Shown here piece by piece: positions 51,860 through 63,400 of a DNA stretch of 64,000 bases; the first letter of the stretch is position 1, and each line of letters begins with the position of its first letter. The translations under genes and the position numbers were made by a program. Under the pieces are notes generated by a model that saw only the letters and a program-made list of their open reading frames with translations, ran no database searches and was not told the DNA's origin. Origin of the DNA: Alitta virens (Eukaryota; Annelida; Polychaeta; Phyllodocida; Nereididae); assembly GCA_932294295.1 (NCBI GenBank), contig OW028574.1, positions 28,404,145 through 28,468,144 of the forward strand, written 5' to 3'.

Positions 51860-54652
51860 AAAAAGGTATGAACAACAAACCAAAAAAGGTGTGAACAACA
51901 AACCAAAAAAGGTGTGAACAACAAACCAAAAAAGGTGTGAACAACCAAAAAAGGTGTGAACAACAAACCAAAAAATGTGTGAACAACAAACCAAAAAAGG
52001 TGTGAACAACAAAAAAAGGTGTGAACAACAAACCAAAAAAAGGTGTGAACAACAAACCAAAAAAAGGTGTGAACAACAAACCAAAAAAAGGTGTGAACAA
52101 CAAACCAAAAAAAGGTGTGAACAACAAAGCAAAAAAGGTGTGAACAACAAACCAAAAAAAGGTGTGAACAACAAACCAAAAAAAGGTGTGAACAACAAAC
52201 CAAAAAAGGTGCGAACAACAAACCAAAAAAGGTACGAACAACAAACCAAAAAAGGTGTGAACAACAAACCAAAAAAAGGTGTGAACAACAAACCAAAAAA
52301 AGGTGTGAACAACAAACCAAAAAAAGGTGTGAACAACAAACCAAAAAAAGGTGTGAACAACAAACCAAAGAAAGGTGTGAACAACAAACCAAAAAAAGGT
52401 GTGAACAACAAACCAAAAAAAGGTGTGAACAACAAACCAAAAAAAGGTGTGAACAACAAACCAAAAAAAAGTGTGAACAACAAACCAAGAAAAAGTGTGA
52501 ACAACAAACCAAAAAAAGGTGTGAACAACAAACCAAAAAAAGGTGTGAACAACAAACCAAAAAAGGTGTGAACAACAAACCAAAAAAGGTGTGAACAACA
52601 AACCAAAAAAGGTGTGAACAACAAACCAAAAAAGATGTGAACAACAAAAAAAGGTGTGAACAACAAACCAAAAAAAGGTGTGAACAACAAACCAAAAAAA
52701 GGTGTGAACAACAAACCAAAAAAAAGTGTGAACAACAAACCAAAATAAAGTGTGAACAACAAACCAAAAAAAGGTGTGAACAACAAACCAAAAAAAGGTG
52801 TGAACAACAAACCAAAAAAGGTGTGAACAACAAACCAAAAAAGGTGTGAACAACAAACCAAAAAACGTGTGAACAACAAACCAAAAAAGGTGTGAACAAC
52901 AAAAAAAGGTGTGAACAACAGACCAAAAAAAGGTGTGAACAACAAACCAAAAAAAGGTGTGAACAACAAACCAAAAAAAGGTGTGAACAACAAACCAAAA
53001 AAGGTGTGAACAACAAAGCAAAAAAGGTGCGAACAACAAACCAAAAAAGGTGCGAACAACAAACCAAAAAAAGGTGTGAACAACAAACCAAAAAAAGGTG
53101 TGAACAACAAACCAAAAAAAGGTGAACAACAAACCAAAAAAAGGTGTGAACAACAAACCAAAAAAAGGTGTGAACAACAAACCAAAAAAAGGTGTGAACA
53201 ACAAACCAAAAAAAGGTGTGAACAACAAACCAAAAAAAGGTGTGAACAACAAACCAAAAAAGGTATGAACAACAAACCAAAAAAGGTGTGAACAACAAAC
53301 CAAAAAAGGTGTGAACAACAAACCAAAAAAGGTGTGAACAACCAAAAAAGGTGTGAACAACAAACCAAAAAATGTGTGAACAACAAACCAAAAAAGGTGT
53401 GAACAACAAAAAAAGGTGTGAACAACAAACCAAAAAAAGGTGTGAACAACAAACCAAAAAAAGGTGTGAACAACAAACCAAAAAAAGGTGTGAACAACAA
53501 ACCAAAAAAAGGTGTGAACAACAAAGCAAAAAAGGTGTGAACAACAAACCAAAAAAAGGTGTGAACAACAAACCAAAAAAAGGTGTGAACAACAAACCAA
53601 AAAAGGTGCGAACAACAAACCAAAAAAGGTACGAACAACAAACCAAAAAAGGTGTGAACAACAAACCAAAAAAAGGTGTGAACAACAAACCAAAAAAAGG
53701 TGTGAACAACAAACCAAAAAAAGGTGTGAACAACAAACCAAAAAAAGGTGTGAACAACAAACCAAAGAAAGGTGTGAACAACAAACCAAAAAAAGGTGTG
53801 AACAACAAACCAAAAAAAGGTGTGAACAACAAACCAAAAAAAGGTGTGAACAACAAACCAAAAAAAAGTGTGAACAACAAACCAAGAAAAAGTGTGAACA
53901 ACAAACCAAAAAAAGGTGTGAACAACAAACCAAAAAAAGGTGTGAACAACAAACCAAAAAAGGTGTGAACAACAAACCAAAAAAGGTGTGAACAACAAAC
54001 CAAAAAAGGTGTGAACAACAAACCAAAAAAGATGTGAACAACAAAAAAAGGTGTGAACAACAAACCAAAAAAAGGTGTGAACAACAAACCAAAAAAAGGT
54101 GTGAACAACAAACCAAAAAAAAGTGTGAACAACAAACCAAAATAAAGTGTGAACAACAAACCAAAAAAAGGTGTGAACAACAAACCAAAAAAAGGTGTGA
54201 ACAACAAACCAAAAAAGGTGTGAACAACAAACCAAAAAAGGTGTGAACAACAAACCAAAAAACGTGTGAACAACAAACCAAAAAAGGTGTGAACAACAAA
54301 AAAAGGTGTGAACAACAGACCAAAAAAAGGTGTGAACAACAAACCAAAAAAAGGTGTGAACAACAAACCAAAAAAAGGTGTGAACAACAAACCAAAAAAG
54401 GTGTGAACAACAAAGCAAAAAAGGTGCGAACAACAAACCAAAAAAGGTGCGAACAACAAACCAAAAAAAGGTGTGAACAACAAACCAAAAAAAGGTGTGA
54501 ACAACAAACCAAAAAAAGGTGAACAACAAACCAAAAAAAGGTGTGAACAACAAACCAAAAAAAGGTGTGAACAACAAACCAAAAAAAGGTGTGAACAACA
54601 AACCAAAAAAAGGTGTGAACAACAAACCAAAAAAAGGTGTGAACAACAAACC
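51860..54652. repeat. 1,397-bp tandem segmental duplication
   Basis: Offset 1,397 links GGTATG at 51,865 / 53,262, the short CAACC unit, AAATGTGTG, GGTACGAAC (about 52,232 / 53,629), the AATAAA cassette (52,637 / 54,034), CAGACC (about 52,921 / 54,318) and the 22-bp unit (53,121 / 54,518). The match ends about 53,255 / 54,652. Confidence 0.9.
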
Positions 54653-56995
54653 AAAAAAAAGTGTGAACAACAAACCAAGAAAAAGTGTGAACAACAAACC
54701 AAAAAAAGGTGTGAACAACAAACCAAAAAAAGGTGTGAACAACAAACCAAAAAAGGTGTGAACAACAAACCAAAAAAGGTGTGAACAACAAACCAAAAAA
54801 GGTGTGAACAACAAACCAAAAAAGATGTGAACAACAAAAAAAGGTGTGAACAACAAACCAAAAAAAGGTGTGAACAACAAACCAAAAAAAGGTGTGAACA
54901 ACAAACCAAAAAAAGGTGTGAACAACAAACCAAAAAAAAGTGTGAACAACAAACCAAAATAAAGTGTGAACAACAAACCAAAAAAAGGTGTGAACAACAA
55001 ACCAAAAAAAGGTGTGAACAACAAACCAAAAAAGGTGTGAACAACAAACCAAAAAAGGTGTGAACAACAAACCAAAAAACGTGTGAACAACAAACCAAAA
55101 AAGGTGTGAACAACAAAAAAAGGTGTGAACAACAGACCAAAAAAAGGTGTGAACAACAAACCAAAAAAAGGTGTGAACAACAAACCAAAAAAAGGTGTGA
55201 ACAACAAACCAAAAAAGGTGTGAACAACAAAGCAAAAAAGGTGCGAACAACAAACCAAAAAAGGTGCGAACAACAAACCAAAAAAAGGTGTGAACAACAA
55301 ACCAAAAAAAGGTGTGAACAACAAACCAAAAAAAGGTGAACAACAAACCAAAAAAAGGTGTGAACAACAAACCAAAAAAAGGTGTGAACAACAAACCAAA
55401 AAAAGGTGTGAACAACAAACCAAAAAAAGGTGTGAACAACAAACCAAAAAAAAGTGTGAACAACAAACCAAGAAAAAGTGTGAACAACAAACCAAAAAAA
55501 GGTGTGAACAACAAACCAAAAAAAGGTGTGAACAACAAACCAAAAAAGGTGTGAACAACAAACCAAAAAAGGTGTGAACAACAAACCAAAAAAGATGTGA
55601 ACAACAAAAAAAGGTGTGAACAACAAACCAAAAAAAGGTGTGAACAACAAACCAAAAAAAGGTGTGAACAACAAACCAAAAAAAAGTGTGAACAACAAAC
55701 CAAAATAAAGTGTGAACAACAAACCAAAAAAAGGTGTGAACAACAAACCAAAAAAAGGTGTGAACAACAAACCAAAAAAGGTGTGAACAACAAACCAAAA
55801 AAGGTGTGAACAACAAACCAAAAAACGTGTGAACAACAAACCAAAAAAGGTGTGAACAACAAAAAAAGGTGTGAACAACAAACCAAAAAAAGGTGTGAAC
55901 AACAAACCAAAAAAAGGTGTGAACAACAAACCAAAAAAAGGTGTGAACAACAAACCAAAAAAAGGTGTGAACAACAAAGCAAAAAAGGTGCGAACAACAA
56001 ACCAAAAAAGGTGCGAACAACAAACCAAAAAAAGGTGTGAACAACAAACCAAAAAAAGGTGTGAACAACAAACCAAAAAAAGGTGTGAACAACAAACCAA
56101 AAAAAGGTGTGAACAACAAACCAAAAAAAGGTGTGAACAACAAACCAAAAAAAGGTGTGAACAACAAACCAAAAAAAGGTGTGAACAACAAACCAAAAAA
56201 AAGTGTGAACAACAAACCAAAATAAAGTGTGAACAACAAACCAAAAAAAGGTGTGAACAACAAACCAAAAAAAGGTGTGAACAACAAACCAAAAAAGGTG
56301 TGAACAACAAACCAAAAAAGGTGTGAACAACAAACCAAAAAACGTGTGAACAACAAACCAAAAAAGGTGTGAACAACAAAAAAAGGTGTGAACAACAAAC
56401 CAAAAAAAGGTGTGAACAACAAACCAAAAAAGGTGCGAACAACAAACCAAAAAAGGTGTGAACAACAAACCAAAAAAGGTGTGAACAACAAACCAAAAAA
56501 AGGTGTGAACAACAAACCAAAAAAAGGTGTGAACAACAAACCAAAAAAAGGTGTGAACAACAAACCAAAAAAAGGTGTGAACAACAAACCAAAAAAATGT
56601 GTGAACAACAAACCAAAAAAAGGTGTGAACAACAAACCAAAAAAAGGTGTGAACAACAAACCAAAAAAAGGTGTGAACAACAAACCAAAAAAAGGTGTGA
56701 ACAACAAACCAAAAAAAGGTGTGAACAACAAACCAAAAAAAAGTGTGAACAACAAACCAAGAAAAAGTGTGAACAACAAACCAAAAAAGGTGTGAACAAC
56801 AAAAAAAGGTGTGAACAACAAACCAAAAAAAGGTGTGAACAACAAACCAAAAAAAGGTGTGAACAACAAACCAAAAAAAAGTGTGAAAAACAAACCAAAA
56901 AAAAGTGTGAACAACAAAGCAAAAAAAGGTGTGAACAACAAAGCAAAAAAAGGTGTGAACAACAAACCAAAAAAAGGTGTGAACAACAAACCAAA

Positions 56996-56999
56996 CTCG
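56996..56999. other. Clustered substitution CTCG inside an A tract
   Basis: One unit reads CCAAA + CTCG + GGTGTG where every other unit has only A, or a single G, C or T, between CC and GGTG. Four adjacent changed bases are unique in the window. A local templated patch, a complex mutation or a consensus error could all produce this. Confidence 0.8.
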
Positions 57000-57329
57000 G
57001 GTGTGAACAACAAACCAAAAAAGGTGTGAACAACAAACCAAAAAAGGTGTGAACAACAAACCAAAAAAGGTGTGAACAACAAACCAAAAAAGGTGTGAAC
57101 AACAAACCAAAAAAGGTGCGAACAACAAACCAAAAAAGGTGTGAACAACAAACCAAAAAAAGGTGTGAACAACAAACCAAAAAAGGTGTGAACAACAAAC
57201 CAAAAAAAGGTGTGAACAACAAACCAAAAAAGGTGTGAACAACAAACCAAAAAAAGTGTGAACAACAAACCAAAATAAAGTGTGAACAACAAACCAAAAA
57301 AAGGTGTGAACAACAAACCAAAGAAAGGT

Positions 57330-60245
57330 GTGAACAACAAACCAAAAAAAGGTGTGAACAACAAACCAAAAAAAGGTGTGAACAACAAACCAAAAAAAAG
57401 TGTGAACAACAAACCAAGAAAAAGTGTGAACAACAAACCAAAAAAAGGTGTGAACAACAAACCAAAAAAAGGTGTGAACAACAAACCAAAAAAGGTGTGA
57501 ACAACAAACCAAAAAAGGTGTGAACAACAAACCAAAAAAGGTGTGAACAACAAACCAAAAAAGATGTGAACAACAAAAAAAGGTGTGAACAACAAACCAA
57601 AAAAAGGTGTGAACAACAAACCAAAAAAAGGTGTGAACAACAAACCAAAAAAAAGTGTGAACAACAAACCAAAATAAAGTGTGAACAACAAACCAAAAAA
57701 AGGTGTGAACAACAAACCAAAAAAAGGTGTGAACAACAAACCAAAAAAGGTGTGAACAACAAACCAAAAAAGGTGTGAACAACAAACCAAAAAACGTGTG
57801 AACAACAAACCAAAAAAGGTGTGAACAACAAAAAAAGGTGTGAACAACAGACCAAAAAAAGGTGTGAACAACAAACCAAAAAAAGGTGTGAACAACAAAC
57901 CAAAAAAAGGTGTGAACAACAAACCAAAAAAGGTGTGAACAACAAAGCAAAAAAGGTGCGAACAACAAACCAAAAAAGGTGCGAACAACAAACCAAAAAA
58001 AGGTGTGAACAACAAACCAAAAAAAGGTGTGAACAACAAACCAAAAAAAGGTGAACAACAAACCAAAAAAAGGTGTGAACAACAAACCAAAAAAAGGTGT
58101 GAACAACAAACCAAAAAAAGGTGTGAACAACAAACCAAAAAAAGGTGTGAACAACAAACCAAAAAAAGGTGTGAACAACAAACCAAAAAAGGTATGAACA
58201 ACAAACCAAAAAAGGTGTGAACAACAAACCAAAAAAGGTGTGAACAACAAACCAAAAAAGGTGTGAACAACCAAAAAAGGTGTGAACAACAAACCAAAAA
58301 ATGTGTGAACAACAAACCAAAAAAGGTGTGAACAACAAAAAAAGGTGTGAACAACAAACCAAAAAAAGGTGTGAACAACAAACCAAAAAAAGGTGTGAAC
58401 AACAAACCAAAAAAAGGTGTGAACAACAAACCAAAAAAAGGTGTGAACAACAAAGCAAAAAAGGTGTGAACAACAAACCAAAAAAAGGTGTGAACAACAA
58501 ACCAAAAAAAGGTGTGAACAACAAACCAAAAAAGGTGCGAACAACAAACCAAAAAAGGTACGAACAACAAACCAAAAAAGGTGTGAACAACAAACCAAAA
58601 AAAGGTGTGAACAACAAACCAAAAAAAGGTGTGAACAACAAACCAAAAAAAGGTGTGAACAACAAACCAAAAAAAGGTGTGAACAACAAACCAAAGAAAG
58701 GTGTGAACAACAAACCAAAAAAAGGTGTGAACAACAAACCAAAAAAAGGTGTGAACAACAAACCAAAAAAAGGTGTGAACAACAAACCAAAAAAAAGTGT
58801 GAACAACAAACCAAGAAAAAGTGTGAACAACAAACCAAAAAAAGGTGTGAACAACAAACCAAAAAAAGGTGTGAACAACAAACCAAAAAAGGTGTGAACA
58901 ACAAACCAAAAAAGGTGTGAACAACAAACCAAAAAAGGTGTGAACAACAAACCAAAAAAGATGTGAACAACAAAAAAAGGTGTGAACAACAAACCAAAAA
59001 AAGGTGTGAACAACAAACCAAAAAAAGGTGTGAACAACAAACCAAAAAAAAGTGTGAACAACAAACCAAAATAAAGTGTGAACAACAAACCAAAAAAAGG
59101 TGTGAACAACAAACCAAAAAAAGGTGTGAACAACAAACCAAAAAAGGTGTGAACAACAAACCAAAAAAGGTGTGAACAACAAACCAAAAAACGTGTGAAC
59201 AACAAACCAAAAAAGGTGTGAACAACAAAAAAAGGTGTGAACAACAGACCAAAAAAAGGTGTGAACAACAAACCAAAAAAAGGTGTGAACAACAAACCAA
59301 AAAAAGGTGTGAACAACAAACCAAAAAAGGTGTGAACAACAAAGCAAAAAAGGTGCGAACAACAAACCAAAAAAGGTGCGAACAACAAACCAAAAAAAGG
59401 TGTGAACAACAAACCAAAAAAAGGTGTGAACAACAAACCAAAAAAAGGTGAACAACAAACCAAAAAAAGGTGTGAACAACAAACCAAAAAAAGGTGTGAA
59501 CAACAAACCAAAAAAAGGTGTGAACAACAAACCAAAAAAAGGTGTGAACAACAAACCAAAAAAAGGTGTGAACAACAAACCAAAAAAAAGTGTGAACAAC
59601 AAACCAAGAAAAAGTGTGAACAACAAACCAAAAAAAGGTGTGAACAACAAACCAAAAAAAGGTGTGAACAACAAACCAAAAAAGGTGTGAACAACAAACC
59701 AAAAAAGGTGTGAACAACAAACCAAAAAAGGTGTGAACAACAAACCAAAAAAGATGTGAACAACAAAAAAAGGTGTGAACAACAAACCAAAAAAAGGTGT
59801 GAACAACAAACCAAAAAAAGGTGTGAACAACAAACCAAAAAAAGGTGTGAACAACAAACCAAAAAAAAGTGTGAACAACAAACCAAAATAAAGTGTGAAC
59901 AACAAACCAAAAAAAGGTGTGAACAACAAACCAAAAAAAGGTGTGAACAACAAACCAAAAAAGGTGTGAACAACAAACCAAAAAAGGTGTGAACAACAAA
60001 CCAAAAAACGTGTGAACAACAAACCAAAAAAGGTGTGAACAACAAAAAAAGGTGTGAACAACAGACCAAAAAAAGGTGTGAACAACAAACCAAAAAAAGG
60101 TGTGAACAACAAACCAAAAAAAGGTGTGAACAACAAACCAAAAAAGGTGTGAACAACAAAGCAAAAAAGGTGCGAACAACAAACCAAAAAAGGTGCGAAC
60201 AACAAACCAAAAAAAGGTGTGAACAACAAACCAAAAAAAGGTGTG
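57330..60245. repeat. Copy of 52,401-55,316, truncated by the assembly gap
   Basis: Offset 4,929 is constant for about 2.9 kb: GGTATG 53,262 / 58,191, 22-bp units 53,121 / 58,050 and 54,518 / 59,447, CAGACC 54,318 / 59,247, and cassettes 52,637 / 57,566, 54,034 / 58,963 and 54,827 / 59,756. Left of about 57,330 the offset shifts by one 24-bp unit and similarity breaks down. The right end is the N run. I noticed no substitutions between the copies at the markers checked, so this is among the youngest large duplications in the window, or an assembly duplication. Confidence 0.9.
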
Positions 60246-60445
60246 NNNNNNNNNNNNNNNNNNNNNNNNNNNNNNNNNNNNNNNNNNNNNNNNNNNNNNN
60301 NNNNNNNNNNNNNNNNNNNNNNNNNNNNNNNNNNNNNNNNNNNNNNNNNNNNNNNNNNNNNNNNNNNNNNNNNNNNNNNNNNNNNNNNNNNNNNNNNNNN
60401 NNNNNNNNNNNNNNNNNNNNNNNNNNNNNNNNNNNNNNNNNNNNN
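60246..60445. other. Assembly gap (200 N)
   Basis: A run of exactly 200 N lies inside the array. A round number suggests a fixed-size placeholder from a scaffolder, so the true distance is unknown. The left edge falls within a block that is a near copy of 52,401-55,316, which is the kind of place where an assembly graph cannot be resolved. The units on the right side belong to a different variant set, so adjacency of the two sides rests on scaffolding alone. Confidence 0.97.
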
Positions 60446-63400
60446 ACAACAAACCAAAAAAGGTGTGAACAACAAACCAAAAAAAGGTGTGAACAACAAA
60501 CCAAAAAAAGGTGTGAACAACAAACCAAAAAAAGGTTGTGAACAACAAACCAAAAAAAGGTGTGAACAACAAACCAAAAAAAGGTGTGAACAACAAACCA
60601 AAAAAGGTGTGAACAACAAACCAAAAAAAGGTGTGAACAACAAACCAAAAAAAGGTGTGAACAACAAACCAAAAAAAGGTGTGAACAACAAACCAAAAAA
60701 GGTGTGAACAACAAAAAAAGGTGTGAACAACAAACCAAAAAAAGGTGTGAACAACAAACCAAAAAAAGGTGTGAACAACAAACCAAAAAAAGGTGCGAAC
60801 AACAAACCAAAAAAGGTGTGAACAACAAACCAAAAAAAGGTGTGAACAACAAACCAAAAAAAAGTGTGAACAACAACCCAAAAAGAGGTGTGAACAACAA
60901 ACAAAAAAAAGGTGTGAACAACAAACCAAAAAAAGGTGTGAACAACAAACCAAAAAAAGGTGTGAACAACAAACCAAAAAAAGGTGTGAACAACAAACCA
61001 AAAAAAGGTGTGAACAACAAACCAAAAAAGGTGTGAACAACAAACCAAAAAACGGTGTGAACAACAAACCAAAAAAGGTGTGAACAACAAAAAAAAGGTG
61101 TGAACAACAAACCAAAAAAGGTGTGCACAACAAACCAAAAAAGGTGTGAACAAGAAACCAAAAAAAGTTGTGAACAACAAACCAAAAAAAGTGTGAACAA
61201 CAAACCAAAAAAGGTGTGAACAACAAACCAAAAAAGGTGTGAACAACAAACCAAAAAAGGTGGTGAACAACAAAAAAAGGTGTGAACAACAAACCAAAAA
61301 AAGGTGTGCACAACAAACCAAAAAAGGTGTGAACAACAAACCAAAAAAAGTTGTGAACAACAAACCAAAAAAAGGTGTGAACAACAAACCAAAAAAAGGT
61401 GTGAACAACAAACCAAAAAAAGGTGTGAACAACAAACCAAAAAAAGGTGTGAACAACAAACCAAAAAAGGTGTGAACAACAAACCAAAAAAAGGTGTGAA
61501 CAACAAACCAAAAAAGGTGTGAAAAACAAACCAAAAAAGGTGTGAACAACAAAAAAAGGTGTGAACAACAAACCAAAAAAAGGTGTGCACAACAAACCAA
61601 AAAAGGTGTGAACAACAAACCAAAAAAAGTTGTGAACAACAAACCAAAAAAAGGTGTGAACAACAAACCAAAAAAAGGTGCGAACAACAAACCAAAAAAG
61701 GTGTGAACAACAAACCAAAAAAAGGTGTGAACAACAAACCAAAAAAAGGTGTGAACAACAAACCAAAAAAAGGTGGTGAACAACAAACCAAAAAAAGGTG
61801 TGAACAACAAACCAAAAAAAGGTGTGAACAACAAACCAAAAAAAGGTGTGAACAACAAACCAAAAAAAGGTGTGAACAACAAACCAAAAAAAGGTGTGAA
61901 CAACAAACCAAAAAAAGGTGGTGAACAACAAACCAAAAAAAGGTGTGAACAACAAACCAAAAAAGGTGTGAACAACAAACCAAAAAAGGTGTGAACAACA
62001 AACCAAAAAAAGGGTGTGAACAACAAACCAAAAAAAGGTGGTGAACAACAAACCAAAAAAAGGTGTGAACAACAAACCAAAAAAAGTGTGAACAACAAAC
62101 CAAAAAAAAGTGTGAACAACAAACCAAAAAAAGGTGTGAACAACAAACCAAAAAAAGGTGTGAACAACAAACCAAAAAAGGTGTGAACAACAAACCAAAA
62201 AACGTGTGAACAACAAACAAAAAACGTGTGAACAACAAACCAAAAAAGGTGTGAACAACAAAAAAAGGTGTGAACAACAAACCAAAAAAAGGTGTGAACA
62301 ACAAACCAAAAAAGGTGTGAACAACAAACCAAAAAAAGGTGTGAACAACAAACCAAAAAAAGTTGTGAACAACAAACCAAAAAAAGTTGTGAACAACAAA
62401 CCAAAAAAAGGTGTGAACAACAAACCAAAAAAAGGTGTGAACAACAAACCAAAAAAAGGTGTGAACAACAAACCAAAAAAGGTGTGAACAACAAACCAAA
62501 AAAAGGTGTGAACAACAAACCAAAAAAGGTGTGAACAACAAACCAAAAAAGGTGTGAACAACAAAAAAAGGTGTGAACAACAAACCAAAAAAAGGTGTGC
62601 ACAACAAACCAAAAAAGGTGTGAACAACAAACCAAAAAAAGTTGTGAACAACAAACCAAAAAAAGGTGTGAACAACAAACCAAAAAAAGGTGCGAACAAC
62701 AAACCAAAAAAGGTGTGAACAACAAACCAAAAAAAGGTGTGAACAACAAGCCAAAAAAAGGTGTGAACAACAAACCAAAAAAAGGTGTGAACAACAAACC
62801 AAAAAAAGGTGTGAACAACAAACCAAAAAAAGGTGTGAACAACAAACCAAAAAAAGGTGTGAACAACAAACCAAAAAAGGTGTGAACAACAAACCAAAAA
62901 AAGGTGTGAACAACAAACCAAAAAACGTGTGAACAACAAACCAAAAAAGGTGTGAACAACAAAAAAAGGTGTGAACAACAAACCAAAAAAAGGTGTGAAC
63001 AACAAACCAAAAAAGGTGTGAACAACAAACCAAAAAAAGGTGTGAACAACAAACCAAAAAAAGGTGTGAACAACAAACCAAAAAAAGGTGGTGAACAACA
63101 AACCAAAAAAAGGTGTGAACAACAAACCAAAAAAAGGTGTGAACAACAAACCAAAAAAAGGTGTGAACAACAAACCAAAAAAGGTGTGAACAACAAACCA
63201 AAAAATGTGTGAACAACAAACCAAAAAACGTGTGAACAACAAACCAAAAAAGGTGTGAACAACAAAAAAAGGTGTGATCAACAAACCAAAAAAAGGTGTG
63301 AACAACAAACCAAAAAAAGGTGTGAACAACAAACCAAAAAAAGGTGCGAACAACAAACCAAAAAAGGTGTGAACAACAAACCAAAAAAAGGTGTGAACAA

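Larger units (their letters stand above)
1..60245. repeat. Satellite array, 23/24-bp unit, main (pre-gap) domain
   Basis: Uninterrupted head-to-tail array in a single orientation. The consensus unit is GGTGTG + AACAAC + AAACC + A7 (24 bp). A second class has A6 (23 bp), and a third lacks AAACC (19 bp). Rarer lengths are 22 bp (GGTGAAC) and 25 bp (A8 before GG). Recurrent point variants are GGTGCG, AACGAACC, CCAAGAAA, CCAAAGAAA, CCAAACAAA, AAAGCAAA, AAAACAAA, AAGTGTG and CCAAAATAAAG. Variants are not scattered at random: they recur in fixed order, which defines higher-order blocks. There is no unique sequence, no transposon and no inversion anywhere in this stretch. The unit has two open plus frames, and the third has a TGA in every unit. 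Each 23-bp unit rotates the frame, so no long plus-strand coding region survives. The family is not one I recognise. Call by direct reading; function unknown. Confidence 0.97.

Noticed and set aside
60219..60707. Open frames spanning the N run
   Set aside because: The translation crosses undetermined bases and consists only of repeat octapeptides on both sides.
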